From assembly GCA_016722445.1 (NCBI GenBank), contig JADKIZ010000031.1, positions 1 to 35,741 of the forward strand: a DNA stretch of 35,741 nucleotides, read 5' to 3'. The position numbers and the translations under genes are program-made. This DNA comes from Flavobacteriales bacterium (GTDB lineage: Bacteria; Bacteroidota; Bacteroidia; Flavobacteriales_D; Sanyastnellaceae). This document shows positions 25,707 to 34,640 of the stretch, piece after piece. Positions within the stretch are counted from its first letter, which is position 1, and the number at the start of each line of letters is the position of its first letter. The notes below the pieces were generated by a model. It saw nothing but the letters and a program-made list of their open reading frames with translations. It was not told the origin of the DNA and did not search any database.

Positions 25707-25750
25707 AAACCCGCATGATCCCACTTCAGTGGGTTTTGTATTTTTTACGA
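25707..25750 (+). terminator. Terminator-like hairpin in the leader of the TonB receptor gene
   Basis: CCCAC (25720-25724) and GTGGG (25729-25733) form a short stem followed by TTTTGTATTTTTT. An alternative pairing, AAAACCC (25707-25713) with GGGTTTT (25731-25737), uses the same GGG, so the two structures exclude each other. No plus-strand gene ends upstream, since the neighbouring gene is divergent. It is therefore either an attenuator in the receptor leader or a remnant terminator. Confidence 0.5.
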
Positions 25751-25817
25751 AATAATCCTTTATAAAATGTTATTCATCAAGTTCTGAAGGGGGTAAGTGA
25801 TGCCATCTTTGCCGCCT

Positions 25818-28352
25818 ATGCTCCAAAAATTTACTGGTCATTTTGCTTGTGCTGCTTGGCAAATCGGTCGCCGCTGCCCAGGCCGCAATGGACAGTCCAT
25901 CACGGGACGTATTTACGGTAAAGTGCAGGATGCCAATACAAAGTCGCCTATTGAATACGCGGTGATTCAGGTATTCAAGGAAGATAAAAATCCAGCTGAT
26001 AGTATTCCACCGGAAATGATCACCGGAGGATTGACAGCAACCAATGGTGATTTCAATATTGACAAAATCCCTTCAGGTCAACCTTTATTGATCGTGATCA
26101 GCTTCGTTGGATATGAAAAAAATGAGACCGTGCTGACTTTGCCCGCAGGTGGTATGGGTATTCCGGAAAAAGACCTGGGCAATATCAAACTCAAGGTTTC
26201 CACTGAATTGAAAGAAGTTTTGATTGATGGTTCCGATGGTGGATACCGTATTGAATTTGACAAAAGAGTATATGATGTAGAAAAGAATCCTGTCAATGCA
26301 GGAGGAACAGCTGAAGACGTCCTTCGCAATGTTCCATCATTGCAGGTAGATATGGATGGCAATGTGACCATGCGCAACGCAGCTCCACAGGTCTTTGTAG
26401 ATGGAAGACCAACTACACTTACCATCGATCAGATACCAGCAGATGCCATTCAGCGCGTTGAAGTGATCAGCAATCCATCGGCGAAATACGATGCAAGCGG
26501 CGGTGGTGGCGGAATCATCAATATTGTGATGAAACACAATCGCGGTATGGGTTACAACGGAAGTTTGAGACTTGGCGGAGATTCCCGTCCCCGATTTAAT
26601 GGTGGTGGTGACCTCAATTTGCGAGAAGGCAAACTCAATTTTTTTGTCAATGGAAACTACAATCAACGCAAGTCGGTATCGCAAGGCACAACAGATCGCC
26701 TGAACATGACATCTGAGCCTTATACCGATTTATCGCAAACTCAAAATAGTGTGAATCTGGGATATTTCGCGAATGGCAAAATTGGTATCGACTGGTTTGC
26801 AGATAACCGCAACACCCTCACGCTTTCGCAGTCCATGACCAAGGGAAGTTTTAACCCAACCGAAGATATCTACACGACAACGGACACGCTTCTTACCGAT
26901 ACACTCCCCTATCCTTTCAGCACATACGATCGACACTCAGCAACAGGAAGATCATTTCAGAATTTTGGATCGAGTATGCTCTTCAAACACCTTTTCGCGA
27001 AGGAAGGCACAGAATTAACAGCAGATGTGAATTTCAACGCCATCGAAAGCGAATTCGAGGGCACCTACACCAACGTCTACAGCGCAGATTACAGCAAAAA
27101 GCAGAAGCAAACCGGAGGTGGTAAACAACAGCTTTACACCGCGCAGTCGGACTTTACATCCAAAATCAGGGACAACATCAAAGTTGAAGCTGGTTTGCGT
27201 GGTTCTATCCGCAACTATGAAAGCATTTATAATAACTATGCATACGTTGATTCAACTGGAGATTATGAAGCACTGACTGGCTTGATGGTGAATTATGAGT
27301 TTCTCGATCAGGTTTACGCTGGTTATGGCACCGTTTCAAGAAACACAGAAAAGTGGAAGTATCAACTTGGTCTGAGGTTGGAGAGCAGCAATTATTATGG
27401 GCAAATGCGCGATACTTCTCTGGACTTCCACATTTCTTATCCGCTCAGTTTGTTTCCATCATTGTTTCTCACACGCGTGATCAATGAGAAGCAAGATGTA
27501 CAACTTGCAGTATCGAGAAAAATCAATCGACCTGGTTTCATGCAGTTGATTCCGTTTGTCGATTACAGCGATTCATTGAATGTCAGTCGCGGCAATCCGG
27601 AATTGTTGCCGGAATTCACCCATCTGGCTGAACTTTCATACCAAAATACCCCAAACAAAAAGAATACTTTCATTGCCACGGCATACGCGCGATACATCAC
27701 CAATCTTACGGTACGAAACCAGGTCACAGAATACAGCGAATACCTCGAGCGGGAAATTGTGATCAATACTTATAACAATGCGAAAAGCTCTACAGCTTTC
27801 GGTTTGGAATTGGTGAGTAAAAACACGATCACCAAATGGTTCGAATTGACCACAAATTTGAACTTGTATCAATCATCCATAGACGGAACGAATATCAGCG
27901 CATCACTCACAAACAGCAGATCAAGTTGGTGGGCAAAAACGAATGCGATCTTCAAACTTCCTGGTGCATTTGCTTTCCAGGCATTGTTTGATTACAGCAG
28001 TAAAAAAGCATTGACAGTAGGAAGCAGTGAACGCAGTGGAGGCGGTGGAGGCGGATTCGGCAGTGGCGGTGGTGGCGGCGGCTATGGTGGTACTGACAAC
28101 ACAGTGCAGGGATATGTGAGACCAACTTATGGTTTGGATCTTTCACTGAAAAAAGAATTCACGAAGAATAAAAACATGTCGCTCACTGTCTCCATGCAAG
28201 ATGTTCTGCGCACAAGGGTCAACTATACGCATAGCGAAACCGATCTTTTTGTACAAGACACTTTTCGACGTAGGGATTGGCAGGTATTGCGTGTTCAATT
28301 CGCATGGAAATTTGGTAAAGTGGATCAGTCACTTTTCAAACGCAAAACATGA
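25818..28352 (+). CDS. TonB-dependent outer-membrane receptor, OMP_b-brl_3 type; signal peptide region out of frame
   Basis: About 844 residues. A carboxypeptidase-regulatory-like domain (ITGRIYGKVQDANTKSPIEYA ... LIVISFVGYEK) is followed by the plug (NAGGTAEDVLRNVPSLQVD, VFVDGRP, ADAIQRVEVISNPSAKYDA) and a long beta-barrel ending LRVQFAWKFGK. A Gly-rich insertion of about 25 residues sits near residue 740. From ATG 25818 the written frame gives a poor leader. One frame over, bases 25825-25896 encode a fine signal peptide (NLLVILLVLLGKSVAAAQA). One extra base in the A-run 25825-25829 and one missing base near 25897-25898 would restore both. Such receptors import siderophores, glycans or peptides; the ligand is unknown. 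Confidence 0.85.
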   Translation: MLQKFTGHFACAAWQIGRRCPGRNGQSITGRIYGKVQDANTKSPIEYAVIQVFKEDKNPADSIPPEMITGGLTATNGDFNIDKIPSGQPLLIVISFVGYEKNETVLTLPAGGMGIPEKDLGNIKLKVSTELKEVLIDGSDGGYRIEFDKRVYDVEKNPVNAGGTAEDVLRNVPSLQVDMDGNVTMRNAAPQVFVDGRPTTLTIDQIPADAIQRVEVISNPSAKYDASGGGGGIINIVMKHNRGMGYNGSLRLGGDSRPRFNGGGDLNLREGKLNFFVNGNYNQRKSVSQGTTDRLNMTSEPYTDLSQTQNSVNLGYFANGKIGIDWFADNRNTLTLSQSMTKGSFNPTEDIYTTTDTLLTDTLPYPFSTYDRHSATGRSFQNFGSSMLFKHLFAKEGTELTADVNFNAIESEFEGTYTNVYSADYSKKQKQTGGGKQQLYTAQSDFTSKIRDNIKVEAGLRGSIRNYESIYNNYAYVDSTGDYEALTGLMVNYEFLDQVYAGYGTVSRNTEKWKYQLGLRLESSNYYGQMRDTSLDFHISYPLSLFPSLFLTRVINEKQDVQLAVSRKINRPGFMQLIPFVDYSDSLNVSRGNPELLPEFTHLAELSYQNTPNKKNTFIATAYARYITNLTVRNQVTEYSEYLEREIVINTYNNAKSSTAFGLELVSKNTITKWFELTTNLNLYQSSIDGTNISASLTNSRSSWWAKTNAIFKLPGAFAFQALFDYSSKKALTVGSSERSGGGGGGFGSGGGGGGYGGTDNTVQGYVRPTYGLDLSLKKEFTKNKNMSLTVSMQDVLRTRVNYTHSETDLFVQDTFRRRDWQVLRVQFAWKFGKVDQSLFKRKT

Positions 28353-28595
28353 AGAGTGGTGGTGAGAATATGGAAGGTTAACTTCATGTAGATTGGAGCA
28401 TGCTTCCATCGGCAAGAATGATGAAATGATTCTATAGCCACAGGACAGGAAGAACATCACCAATTGTCTTTTCCAAACAATACATCTTTCAAAGAAAAAG
28501 CTGCCATTGATACTTCATCACATCATTGGCCGCTTCTTTCATCTGTCAATACTTTCTAATGGTCATTTTAATCCAAAATGAACCAATCTGTGTGG
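28353..28595. other. Intergenic region between convergent genes, nothing recognised
   Basis: No gene, repeat or clear terminator was found between the TonB receptor and the endonuclease. Confidence 0.5.
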
Positions 28596-30613
28596 TTATT
28601 CTTTGATCAATCGTGTATGAATGGTGTTTATGCCATCATGATAAATCACCAGATAGGTTCCAACACTCAGTGAGTTCAAATCGACCATCAGTTGATTGAA
28701 TCCTGATTGAACCTGAATATTTTGATTGACACAAATTCTTCCCATCATATCAGTAATCATGATAGAGCCAAAAGTTTCCCGATCTGATTCTATGGAAATG
28801 GTTGTTTGATCCTGAGTTGGATTTGGCCATGCTCCGATCATCACTGGATTTGCTGCCAATCCTTTTGAAGCTTCCGTTGGTTCATCTTCCAATTGCGCCA
28901 TACCAGCGTTGTAGAGTGAGAGATTGTTGAAGTCAATGGCAGCAACCCATTCAGGGTGATCGATGAATGGATTTCTATTTTGCTGAATACTTTGAATATA
29001 ATCATTGCGCGACATTTCATAACTATCTGGCAGATCCTGATTGTGCCAAAGAATCAAGGTATTGATGTCTTGCGCATCCTCACCCATAGCAGGAAGTGTG
29101 ACTTGATTCAAATGATCAAAAGTCCAATCATACCCATTCACGCCATTGTATCGAAGTGACATGTACAACAACGCTCTTGCTGCATCGCCTTTTTGATTGT
29201 TTCTTGGCTCATACACCAAATTTCCGTTGACATCATATCCGTATTTACCGTCAACAAAGGAGCTGATTAAAGTGGTCACAACACCGAGTGGATGATTGCT
29301 TCTAACCGCATTTGCTTCATTTTGATACGTAGGAAACAAGTGATGTTGATCGCAATACTCATTTGTTCCTGAAGTTGCATTTGAAGGAGTCCATGAAACA
29401 CACCATGTATGCTCACGACTAAATGGTGTTGATGTATACCATGTGAAGGGAGGAGTATAATTATAATTCTGACCGCTATACACACAAGTAGCAGTGCGTT
29501 GTCCACCAGGTGCATCAGAGAATGCAAAATGAGTCATCATGGTCTCATCATAATTGTCATAGGTCACTTTGGCGTAAGGACTACGAATTCTGTTTTGCAA
29601 ATCAGCAATAAAAGTGCCCGCATTCTGGTCCACGCTGTCATAATAAGTCCCCATCTCTGTTGCATTGCTTGTAACTGTGGCACTGAGAGGAGCAGCTTGT
29701 CTGTAGTTGATGGTTGATCCATTTCCCAGATAACTATAAACCCTGATTCCATAGGTTATTCCCGCACGAACAGATTCCTGCAATTGAGCAGTGGATGCAC
29801 CCATTGAAATAACGATGGCGTTTCCAACAGTTTGTCCCAAAGTATAAGATGTGCCATCAATCGGGTCAGTATTTGGTAATCCACCTTCTGCTCTGAGCAC
29901 GATATAACCATCGGGAGCGGGAGCAGCAGACGTAAAACTGTAATTGAATCGATAGCTTCTCACATCAGAAAAAACGAGATTCGTAGGTTGAGACACAGGT
30001 TCCGGTGTGCCTGTATTCATATTGAATGTCCAGGCTGGAAACGTAGTAATTCTTGTATCGGTGCGTACCCAATTCGCAGTATTGCCGATAGCAGTCAACA
30101 AAGTTGCTTTATCACCGATGTTGGCCAATACATTGTATTTGCCATTGTCCCTTTCTGGAGTAAATGCCAAAGCAGTAGAACCCGTAACCAGTGATGCTGG
30201 TTTCCGCGAAGTCGTTGATGAAATTGACCCTGTTACCCATGAATTGGTGGTAAGTCCATAAATGAATGTAGGACTGGTTGCCGCACCCTGATATGCAAAC
30301 ACCTGATCACCTGAAGTACTCAGGGCCATTGTTCCCATAGTAATGGTAACCACAGTGCCTTTTGCAACTGCAGCGCTTGCAGTCCAAGTGGATGTTCCTT
30401 CCGTTGAGGCCAGCGCAGTTCCATTCCAGCCATTGTCGGTGAATTTGATTTGTGTTGTTGCAGCGATATCGGTTAAAGCAACAAATTTGATGACATCAGA
30501 ATCATCGGTATTGTAACCAATGATGGCAATGTCGCCTGGCGTCAAGACGGTTTGTGCAATAAAACTGCCGCTCATGAATAAACACGCGGCAAGCGTCATG
30601 TAGAATTTTTCAT
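28596..30613 (-). CDS. Secreted endonuclease I (EndA/NucM family) with T9SS type A domain
   Basis: About 672 residues. The N-terminal ~190 residues (TPGDIAIIGYNTDDSD, IKFTDNGWNG, LSTSGDQVFAYQG) are a beta-rich domain found in many secreted Bacteroidota nucleases. A fibronectin-like segment follows. The nuclease domain shows FSREHTWCVSW, DQHHLFPTYQNEAN near residue 425 (the His-finger active site), NNQKGDAARALLYM and NRNPFIDHPEWV, diagnostic of endonuclease I. The end (GAWPNPTQDQTTISIE ... GTYLVIYHDG) is a T9SS type A domain. The start is uncertain: ATG 30613 gives a good signal peptide (KKFYMTLAACLFMSGSFIAQ) only if the T-run 30606-30610 is one base longer; in-frame alternatives are ATG 30599 and TTG 30617. 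It probably degrades extracellular DNA for nutrients or biofilm turnover. Confidence 0.88.
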
Positions 30614-30833
30614 GCAAATAATAGTATTAACGTAATAATTAAGGTGGGGAAAAGGATCAGGGTAGTGGAGAATGTCTGGGTTTGGCACTCAGACGTTGCA
30701 AGGATAAACAAAAATGGAAAACAAAAACCTCATTTTATTGACAAATGATTCTTGCCGGAGATTTGTGGTCTAATCACAAGTTGAAATAGAACTTCACAGA
30801 ATCAACCTCCGATGTATTTTGCGCCCATCAAAG

Positions 30834-31607
30834 ATGAGCATGACGGTAACATTTTTAGGTACAGGCACATCGCAAGGGGTGCCGGTCATTGCATGTGATT
30901 GCGACGTGTGCACATCATCTGATTCACGGGATAAAAGACTGCGTTCTTCGATCATGGTCAGCCATGAGGGACACAATGTGATCGTGGATAGTGGTCCAGA
31001 TTTTCGACAGCAGATGTTGCGTGAAAAAGTGAAAGCAATTTCTGGCATTGTGTTTACCCACGAGCACAAGGATCATATTGCAGGTTTGGATGAAGTGCGT
31101 GCATTCAATTATTTCAATCAATGGCGGGCACAGGTTTATTGTTCCGCATTGGTTGAATCAGCGCTGCGCAGAGAGTTTGCTTACGCATTTGCTGAGATGA
31201 AGTATCCGGGCATACCGGAAATAGACCTCAATCACATCACTCTTCAACCCTTTGAAGTAGCTGGAATCAGATTTATTCCGATAGAAGTTTTGCATTTCAA
31301 ACTTCCCGTATTTGCTTATCGTATTGGAGATTTTACCTATATCACCGATGCCAATTTTATCCAACCAGAGGAGATGGAAAAGATACGCGGAACAAAAATT
31401 CTGGTATTGAATGCACTTCGCAGGGAAAAACACCCCAGTCATTTTAATTTGGAAGAAGCGATCAATCTTGCAAAAGAAATTGGCGCAGAGGCGACCTATC
31501 TCACCCATATCAGTCATCAGCTTGGCAAACATGAAGATGTTCAACCTGAGTTACCGGAAGGAATTTTTCTTGCCTACGACGGACTAAAAATTGAAATACC
31601 CGCATGA
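30834..31607 (+). CDS. MBL-fold metallo-hydrolase, PhnP/RNase Z-like
   Basis: 257 residues. TVTFLGTGTSQGVPVIAC at the N-terminus and FTHEHKDHIAG (HxHxDH) are the zinc-binding metallo-beta-lactamase core, followed by ITDANFI and the terminal LTHISHQLGKH histidines. CDCDVCTSSDSRDKRLRSS near the N-terminus resembles the PhnP subfamily, cyclic phosphodiesterases. ATG 30834 or 30840 are both possible; the in-frame TTG at 30819 is less likely. Its TGA overlaps the ATG of the acyltransferase (ATGA), so the two are translationally coupled. The substrate is not known. Confidence 0.88.
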   Translation: MSMTVTFLGTGTSQGVPVIACDCDVCTSSDSRDKRLRSSIMVSHEGHNVIVDSGPDFRQQMLREKVKAISGIVFTHEHKDHIAGLDEVRAFNYFNQWRAQVYCSALVESALRREFAYAFAEMKYPGIPEIDLNHITLQPFEVAGIRFIPIEVLHFKLPVFAYRIGDFTYITDANFIQPEEMEKIRGTKILVLNALRREKHPSHFNLEEAINLAKEIGAEATYLTHISHQLGKHEDVQPELPEGIFLAYDGLKIEIPA

Positions 31608-32500
31608 GCGCAATTTTATACTGGCTGGTCATCAAGCCCATCAGCTTACTTCCCTATCCTATACTGTATGGGGTTTCTGACTTCTTTTTTGTGATTTTCT
31701 ATTACCTCGTCGGTTATCGCAAAAAAGTGGTCACGACTAATCTCAAGGGTTGTTTTCCGGAAAAAACAGATCAGGAAATTGCTGCCATTCGAAAAAAGTT
31801 TTACCGACATTTTTGTGACCTTGTGCTCGAAAGTTTGAAGAATTTTTCGATCACCGAAAAGCAGGCACATGCCCGGATGAAGCAACTGAATCCGGAGTTT
31901 TTCAAAGAATATGCAGAGCGTGGTCAGGGATTGATACTGGCAGGCGGACATTATGCCAATTGGGAATTGTGGGCGGTGGCTACACCCGCCTTTTTCGAAC
32001 ATAAACTGGTGGCGATATATAAACGACTCAGCAATGCCTTTTTCGATCGAAAAATGCGACAGACCCGCGGCAAATTCGGACTGAAGCTCGTTCCAACCAA
32101 AGAATATGGCACTTACATCAAAGACCACCACCAAGAGCTGGAGGTGAGTGTATTTGGATTTGATCAGTCGCCATCCAATCCCAAAAAGTGCCTTTGGATC
32201 AATTTCATGGGCCGTGAGACCGCCGCATTGTATGGAGCAGAGAAATATGCCAAAGAATTCGGATTACCGGTCGTTTATGGGTTGATCCGGAAAGAAAAGC
32301 GTGGATTTTACTCTGTGAAATACATCAAAGTGAATGATGATCCAGAAACCACGGAAATGGGTGAAATCACCCAAAAACTCCATGATATACTGGAAAGTGA
32401 GATCCGCCGAGCGCCGGAATTCTGGCTTTGGAGTCATAAAAGATGGAAGCATAAACGCCCAACTGAGGAAAATTTTACTCCAGAAGCACCGAATGAGTGA
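31604..32500 (+). CDS. LpxL/HtrB-like lipid A biosynthesis acyltransferase
   Basis: 298 residues with an N-terminal membrane segment (residues ~5-36, rich in Leu, Tyr and Phe). The H-x4-E acyltransferase motif is GHYANWE at His116/Glu121, and FGFDQSP, FMGRETAALYGAEKYAKEFGLPVV and WLWSHKRWKHKRP are the other expected blocks. It adds a secondary acyl chain to lipid A at the inner membrane, probably as the single Bacteroidota homologue of LpxL/LpxM. The start overlaps the MBL hydrolase stop. Which of LpxL or LpxM it equals cannot be told. Confidence 0.92.
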   Translation: MSAILYWLVIKPISLLPYPILYGVSDFFFVIFYYLVGYRKKVVTTNLKGCFPEKTDQEIAAIRKKFYRHFCDLVLESLKNFSITEKQAHARMKQLNPEFFKEYAERGQGLILAGGHYANWELWAVATPAFFEHKLVAIYKRLSNAFFDRKMRQTRGKFGLKLVPTKEYGTYIKDHHQELEVSVFGFDQSPSNPKKCLWINFMGRETAALYGAEKYAKEFGLPVVYGLIRKEKRGFYSVKYIKVNDDPETTEMGEITQKLHDILESEIRRAPEFWLWSHKRWKHKRPTEENFTPEAPNE

Positions 32501-32509
32501 TTCTCTTCG

Positions 32510-32517
32510 TAATATTG
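32510..32517 (+). promoter_or_regulatory. Putative rplS -7 element TAATATTG
   Basis: TAATATTG followed by CGCCCC matches the lectin gene promoter octamer. It lies 44 bp upstream of the rplS ATG. A small CCCA/TGGG hairpin with a following T-stretch (32522-32538) lies in the leader and could end the preceding transcript. Confidence 0.45.
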
Positions 32518-32561
32518 CGCCCCCAATTTTGGGATTTTTACGTAATTAATTGCCATTCAAC

Positions 32562-32945
32562 ATGAACCGCATTAAAGAACTCGAGAAACAACTCAACCCG
32601 GTGAAGGATATGCCGGATTTCGCTGCTGGTGACACCATTACAGTGAGTTATAAAATTGTAGAAGGAAACAAAGAGCGTATCCAGGAATTTACAGGAGTTG
32701 TAATCCAGCGCAGAGGTTCTGGGGCAACAGGTACATTCACTGTTCGCAAAATGAGCGGTGGTATCGGTGTAGAAAGGATCTTCCCGGTAGCATCTCCTTT
32801 CATTGACAGCGTAGTGGTTACTAAACGTGGTCGTGTGCGTCGTGCACGTATCTTCTACTTGCGCTCACTTACTGGTAAGGCAAGCCGTATTCAAGAGAAA
32901 AAACGTTTCGGTGTGGCTGAAGAAGCCGCTGCAAGCGCCAAATAA
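32562..32945 (+). CDS. rplS: Ribosomal protein L19
   Basis: 127 residues. FAAGDTITVSYKIVEGNKERIQEFTGVVIQRRG, TFTVRKMSGGIGVERIFPVASPFI and RGRVRRARIFYLRSLTGKASRI form the complete L19 fold in order. It sits at the 30S-50S interface of the large subunit. ATG 32562 matches the family start; the in-frame TTG at 32550 is discarded. A Rho-independent terminator follows 27 bp after the stop. Confidence 0.97.
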   Translation: MNRIKELEKQLNPVKDMPDFAAGDTITVSYKIVEGNKERIQEFTGVVIQRRGSGATGTFTVRKMSGGIGVERIFPVASPFIDSVVVTKRGRVRRARIFYLRSLTGKASRIQEKKRFGVAEEAAASAK

Positions 32946-32972
32946 TATACAACGGTTGATCATTAAATCGAC

Positions 32973-33003
32973 AGGCCGTCCGGGAAATCCGGGCGGCTTT
33001 TTG
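32973..33003 (+). terminator. Rho-independent terminator after rplS
   Basis: GCCGTCCGG (32975-32983) pairs with CCGGGCGGC (32989-32997) with one G-T wobble, loop of about five, then TTTTT. Confidence 0.92.
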
Positions 33004-33267
33004 TTTGTGCAAAACCCTATCACACAAAATGCTTTATTGCCATTGACCACTTCAGGAAAATTTGAAGAAATCTCATCGATGGACGCGTCTAAGCAATTTT
33101 TCACAATGTACTATCCCCCACTTCAACTTACGTTTTTCCAGCAATGACAAGACTTTCAGGAAAAAGGTGATAAGAATCATATTCTATTTTTTGACAGGCA
33201 TGACCTATGTCGTTTAAATATGCGCCTATCACTTTGCAACTTCGTGGCGTCTCATCCACGAGATACC
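33004..33267. other. Intergenic region between rplS and the metallochaperone
   Basis: No gene is supported. Near the end, TTGACA (33191-33196) and a TAAATATG followed by CGCC (33216-33227) could be the promoter of the metallochaperone, but the match is weak. Confidence 0.35.
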
Positions 33268-33552
33268 ATGAAGCACGAGATAATCAAAGTAGAGAATATC
33301 AAATGTGACGGATGTATGACTAGCATCCGCAAGGAGATTCTGCGCCAACCTGGCGTTTTAGCCGTTCACATCGACGAAGAACACAGTACCGTGCATGTTT
33401 CTGGTGAGGACGACATGGATAGAGAGCATCTGGTCGCTCGTTTAGAGCATCTCGGATATCCAGAGTCCGGGCATAACAATCTGGCCATGAAAGCCAAGTC
33501 TTATGTCAGTTGTGCCGTTGGTCGTTTTGGTGATCATCACACCGAAAGGTAA
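33268..33552 (+). CDS. Heavy-metal-associated (CopZ/HMA) domain metallochaperone
   Basis: 94 residues from ATG 33268. IIKVENIKCDGCMTSIRK carries the soft-metal CxxC site (CDGC), and the rest of the first ~65 residues follows the beta-alpha-beta-beta-alpha-beta pattern (VLAVHIDEEHSTVHVSG, LVARLEHLGYP). A further 25-residue tail (MKAKSYVSCAVGRF) has one more Cys. It likely carries Cu(I) or Zn(II). It is 1.1 kb from cutC on the same strand with a patatin on the opposite strand between them, so a shared copper role is only suggestive. Confidence 0.88.
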   Translation: MKHEIIKVENIKCDGCMTSIRKEILRQPGVLAVHIDEEHSTVHVSGEDDMDREHLVARLEHLGYPESGHNNLAMKAKSYVSCAVGRFGDHHTER

Positions 33553-33556
33553 TTCC

Positions 33557-34603
33557 CTATTTTTTCGTTGATTTTCTATTCAGGTATTGCTTCACTCCTT
33601 CCCTACCGCTATTGATCAACATTTCCTTTTCCTGTGTAGAAAGTTTTTTCACTTTAGGACTCATATTACAATCGCTCAATGAAACCGTGCGATCCCAATC
33701 CACCTCACGCAATGTTTGCCTGTTCATGGTTTCCTTGATGATATAATAAAAGGCGCCGATAAATTCCGAAGCTGACTGAATGTTTTGATATGCAAGATTT
33801 CGTTGCTGTAAGTCTTCGGCAATTTGTTCATCAGAATCCAGTCGCAATCCAAGTGTAGGTGCTATAATGACTTCGCCGTTGGTGTCGATCCTATCGAAAT
33901 AACTGATGATGAAATTGGCCGTAAATCCGCCGTCAACGCATAAATGATCGTCAACGGACATCTTTTTGTAATCGACCACATTGCCTGACGGAGTTACGGC
34001 AACCGGTTCGAAATACAATGGAATTGCCATGGATGCATGCACCGCATCCACTATGCGCATATCAGGATATGTTTCAAAAGAAAAAATAACGGTGCATTGA
34101 TGATTCAGGCTTGTTGCCGCAATTGCAAGATCTTTCACCTTGCATCTTTCCTGATTACCACGCAAGTTCCGCAAATCTCGAAATGTCGAATTCGGTGATC
34201 CCGTTTTCTCAGCAACAAGTTCTTCCAGCCATGACAAGAAGCGTTTTCCTTTATAGTATCCCAGTTTTTTTCTTAAGCGATGTACGCCGCCAACGACGCC
34301 CCAACCACCATCGTTGAATTTACCGAAGTCTGTATTTCCAATGATCTCAAAAGTTTCCTGAGGCGTATAGCCGATGCTCACAAGGCAAGCAGTAATGGCT
34401 CCCGAAGATGTTCCTGCAACTTTGTCAATACAGTCAAGGTATCCGCTTTCGTCTAACTCCATAAGAGCGCCACAGTATGCAATACCTCGAATACCCGCAC
34501 CTTCGAAGACGAGGTTTTCAATCACCAATGAATCCTGTGCTTTCACACGGTTGACAAATCCATTGCAGAAGATCAATAACAACAAAAACAAAAAGTGTTT
34601 CAT
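33557..34603 (-). CDS. Secreted patatin-like phospholipase
   Basis: 348 residues from ATG 34603. KHFLFLLLLIFCNGFVNRVKAQ is a signal peptide, so this paralogue is exported, unlike the cytosolic one at 5.6-6.4 kb. The dyad is clear: FEGAGIRGIAYCG (oxyanion loop, Gly-x-Arg-Gly), AGTSSGA (nucleophile Ser) and DGGFTANF (Asp). No T9SS tail is seen, so it may stay in the periplasm. In-frame sequence upstream of 34603 overlaps cutC and is excluded. The gene ends with TAG, 4 bp from the convergent metallochaperone. Lipid substrate unknown. Confidence 0.88.
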   Translation of the reverse strand: MKHFLFLLLLIFCNGFVNRVKAQDSLVIENLVFEGAGIRGIAYCGALMELDESGYLDCIDKVAGTSSGAITACLVSIGYTPQETFEIIGNTDFGKFNDGGWGVVGGVHRLRKKLGYYKGKRFLSWLEELVAEKTGSPNSTFRDLRNLRGNQERCKVKDLAIAATSLNHQCTVIFSFETYPDMRIVDAVHASMAIPLYFEPVAVTPSGNVVDYKKMSVDDHLCVDGGFTANFIISYFDRIDTNGEVIIAPTLGLRLDSDEQIAEDLQQRNLAYQNIQSASEFIGAFYYIIKETMNRQTLREVDWDRTVSLSDCNMSPKVKKLSTQEKEMLINSGREGVKQYLNRKSTKK

Positions 34604-34640
34604 ACGGAATACATTTGATGCGGTCACAAAATAACCAGAT

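Noticed and set aside
31646..32134. 162-codon open frame antisense to the lipid A acyltransferase
   Set aside because: No domain; the sense frame is a complete family member.
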